Origin: an uncultured Roseburia sp.
GTDB taxonomy: Bacteria > Bacillota > Clostridia > Lachnospirales > Lachnospiraceae
DNA: 55,820 nt
Assembly (NCBI GenBank): GCA_934309475.1
Contig: CAKRDK010000014.1
Location: 1-55,820 of the forward strand
Direction: 5' to 3'
This document shows, one piece after another, positions 54,812 to 55,820 of the stretch; position 1 is the stretch's first letter; each line of letters opens with the position of its first letter. The notes beneath the pieces are model-generated. The model was given only the letters and a program-made list of their open reading frames with translations. It ran no database searches and was not told where the DNA came from. Made by a program: the position numbers and the translations under genes.

Positions 54812-55756
54812 TCATTTCCCTTCTTTCATGCTTATATATGTCAATGATCTATCGCTGCGCCAGTCATAAATCCGGCAATACATTTCGCTCAGTTCATCCT
54901 CACTCTGTGTCTCTGCATCATCTGCAACCACAAAATCAAATAAACTAAACTGCTGATATTCCTCCTTCGATTTTTGAAAGGGGCTGCGTCCAGTTATTCC
55001 ATCCATCTGCCATAGATTCCAAACAATAACATTAACAATCTTTTTTAGTTCGGTATCTGTTGGCACTCTGTTCCACCTATCCTGCATATAATCAACAAAG
55101 GTAATGAGTAAATTAATTCTTGCGATTAACAGGTTATCTCCTTGAAATTCATATCCATAAACACTCTGATATGCCCGAAGTACCCATTTGAACCAATCTT
55201 TTTCATTAGCTGTGTTCTCGTTCACCACCCGTAGTTTTCTGTCTAAAATCCCAATCCGTCGTTTTACTTCAATCAATTCTCCTGTAGTTGCATCATAGCG
55301 TGATACAATATAAGGTGCTTCGCCACAAGCAATCTCAAGCCTTCTGGAATCAACATATTTTTTCCAGCCATCTATCTCATCAAATACTACTGTATCTGTA
55401 TTTACCTTCCAGCCATGCTCCAACTCCGTATTAAACACATTCTTTCTTCCAAACCATTCCTCATCACAATGGTTGTTCATCTTGTTGCATATCCACGATG
55501 GAGTAAACACCTCTGCTCTTGCCTTTGTACGCTCTTGCTGTTGCATCTTGTTTTTTAATACGCGTGGCTGTATCTCCTCCTGTGTAAATTTTTTTAAAAT
55601 TTCCTCTGTGATTTGCTCTGTTTCCCTGATTTGACTGCCTTGGGAACTATATATTGATGTAGCAAATATAATATTTTTCTTTGTTGTCTTATCCTTCAAC
55701 AATGCCTTCAGTTGCTTATTGACCGGATAAGCATTCAAATCAATCAACTTATCCAT
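54812..55756 (-). CDS. SAM-binding half of the split methyltransferase (restriction subunit M-like)
   Basis: 314 aa. Residues 82-88 EVFTPSW match motif X (FTP), and RRLEIACGEAPYIVSRYD (139-155) matches motif I around the SAM site. GDNLLIARINLLITF follows, as in the region between motifs I and IV of type I-like methylases. No NPPY/DPPY motif is present; that motif starts the next gene. The last ~40 residues are acidic. GAGGACA upstream of the ATG at 55756 is a fair ribosome site. First gene of the operon in this window; anything further upstream is cut off. Confidence 0.82.
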   Translation of the reverse strand: MDKLIDLNAYPVNKQLKALLKDKTTKKNIIFATSIYSSQGSQIRETEQITEEILKKFTQEEIQPRVLKNKMQQQERTKARAEVFTPSWICNKMNNHCDEEWFGRKNVFNTELEHGWKVNTDTVVFDEIDGWKKYVDSRRLEIACGEAPYIVSRYDATTGELIEVKRRIGILDRKLRVVNENTANEKDWFKWVLRAYQSVYGYEFQGDNLLIARINLLITFVDYMQDRWNRVPTDTELKKIVNVIVWNLWQMDGITGRSPFQKSKEEYQQFSLFDFVVADDAETQSEDELSEMYCRIYDWRSDRSLTYISMKEGK

Positions 55757-55806
55757 TTTATGTCCTCATTTCTAAAGCTGGCTACACTTGATAGCCGGCC
55801 TGGAAA

Positions 55807-55820
55807 AAATGTATACATTT
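55807..55820. promoter_or_regulatory. 14-bp palindrome upstream of the split-methylase operon
   Basis: AAATGTATACATTT at the right edge of the window, 50 nt before the first gene, with hairpin GGCTA/TAGCC nearer the gene. Possible operator; context beyond the edge is missing. Confidence 0.35.

Noticed and set aside
1..55820. CRISPR array, tRNA, complete insertion sequence or prophage
   Set aside because: No regularly spaced repeats with spacers, no cloverleaf ends with CCA, no transposase or phage structural genes found by eye.

Overview
The window reads as a chromosomal segment of a Gram-positive gut-type Clostridia, most likely a Lachnospiraceae (Roseburia/Agathobacter/Butyrivibrio-like). 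The reasons are AGGAGG ribosome sites, the rapZ-whiA-crh-hprK neighbourhood, polysaccharide-degrading GH3 and PL9 enzymes, an HrcA/CIRCE site, MATE, HD-GYP and GGDEF proteins, and moderate-to-low GC. Genus cannot be fixed from the sequence. No tRNA, rRNA, CRISPR array, complete insertion sequence or prophage was seen.

Layout. (1) 1-14208, all minus strand, is housekeeping: a large beta-helix/AAA+ protein running off the left edge, fba, a lipid-kinase-like gene, a Crh-like HPr paralogue, whiA, rapZ, murB, an M18 aminopeptidase, hprK, uvrC and ftsH. pyrG follows on plus. The hprK/Crh-like/rapZ/whiA set links carbon catabolite signalling with cell-wall and division control. (2) 16.1-21.7 kb is an AT-rich defence island inserted after pyrG: XRE controller, Vsr, C5-cytosine methylase, HpaII-family nuclease and an AAA-TOPRIM (OLD-like) protein. 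A truncated FRG-like remnant and a 220-bp palindromic element lie at one end; decayed coding and a 97-bp hairpin lie at the other. (3) 21.8-34.4 kb holds transporters (MATE, EamA, a polar amino acid ABC system with an unusual permuted binding protein), an HD-GYP protein, a secreted PL9 pectate lyase, xth, a CobW-type GTPase and a GtrA protein. (4) 34.5-42.5 kb is a glycan module. Two GH3 glycosidases flank a LytTR response regulator and its GHKL kinase, and both GH3 promoters carry LytTR-type direct repeats. (5) 42.5-50.3 kb holds nth, a DnaJ-like/Hsp20 heat-shock pair under a perfect CIRCE element, an erythromycin-esterase-like lipoprotein, a GGDEF protein, small membrane proteins (one HEPN-like), an ArsC/Spx-like protein and an SDR. 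(6) 50.4-55.8 kb is a three-gene restriction-modification-like operon. It has a GIY-YIG/DEAH translocase and a methyltransferase whose SAM-binding and NPPY halves are encoded in separate genes.

The most promising leads are the split-methyltransferase operon (50466-55756), the two homologous palindromic elements (16101-16322 and 32402-32726), the LytTR boxes shared by both GH3 genes, and the circularly permuted binding protein fused to a permease. Positions, motifs and repeats were read by eye. Family names rest on recalled motifs, not database searches.
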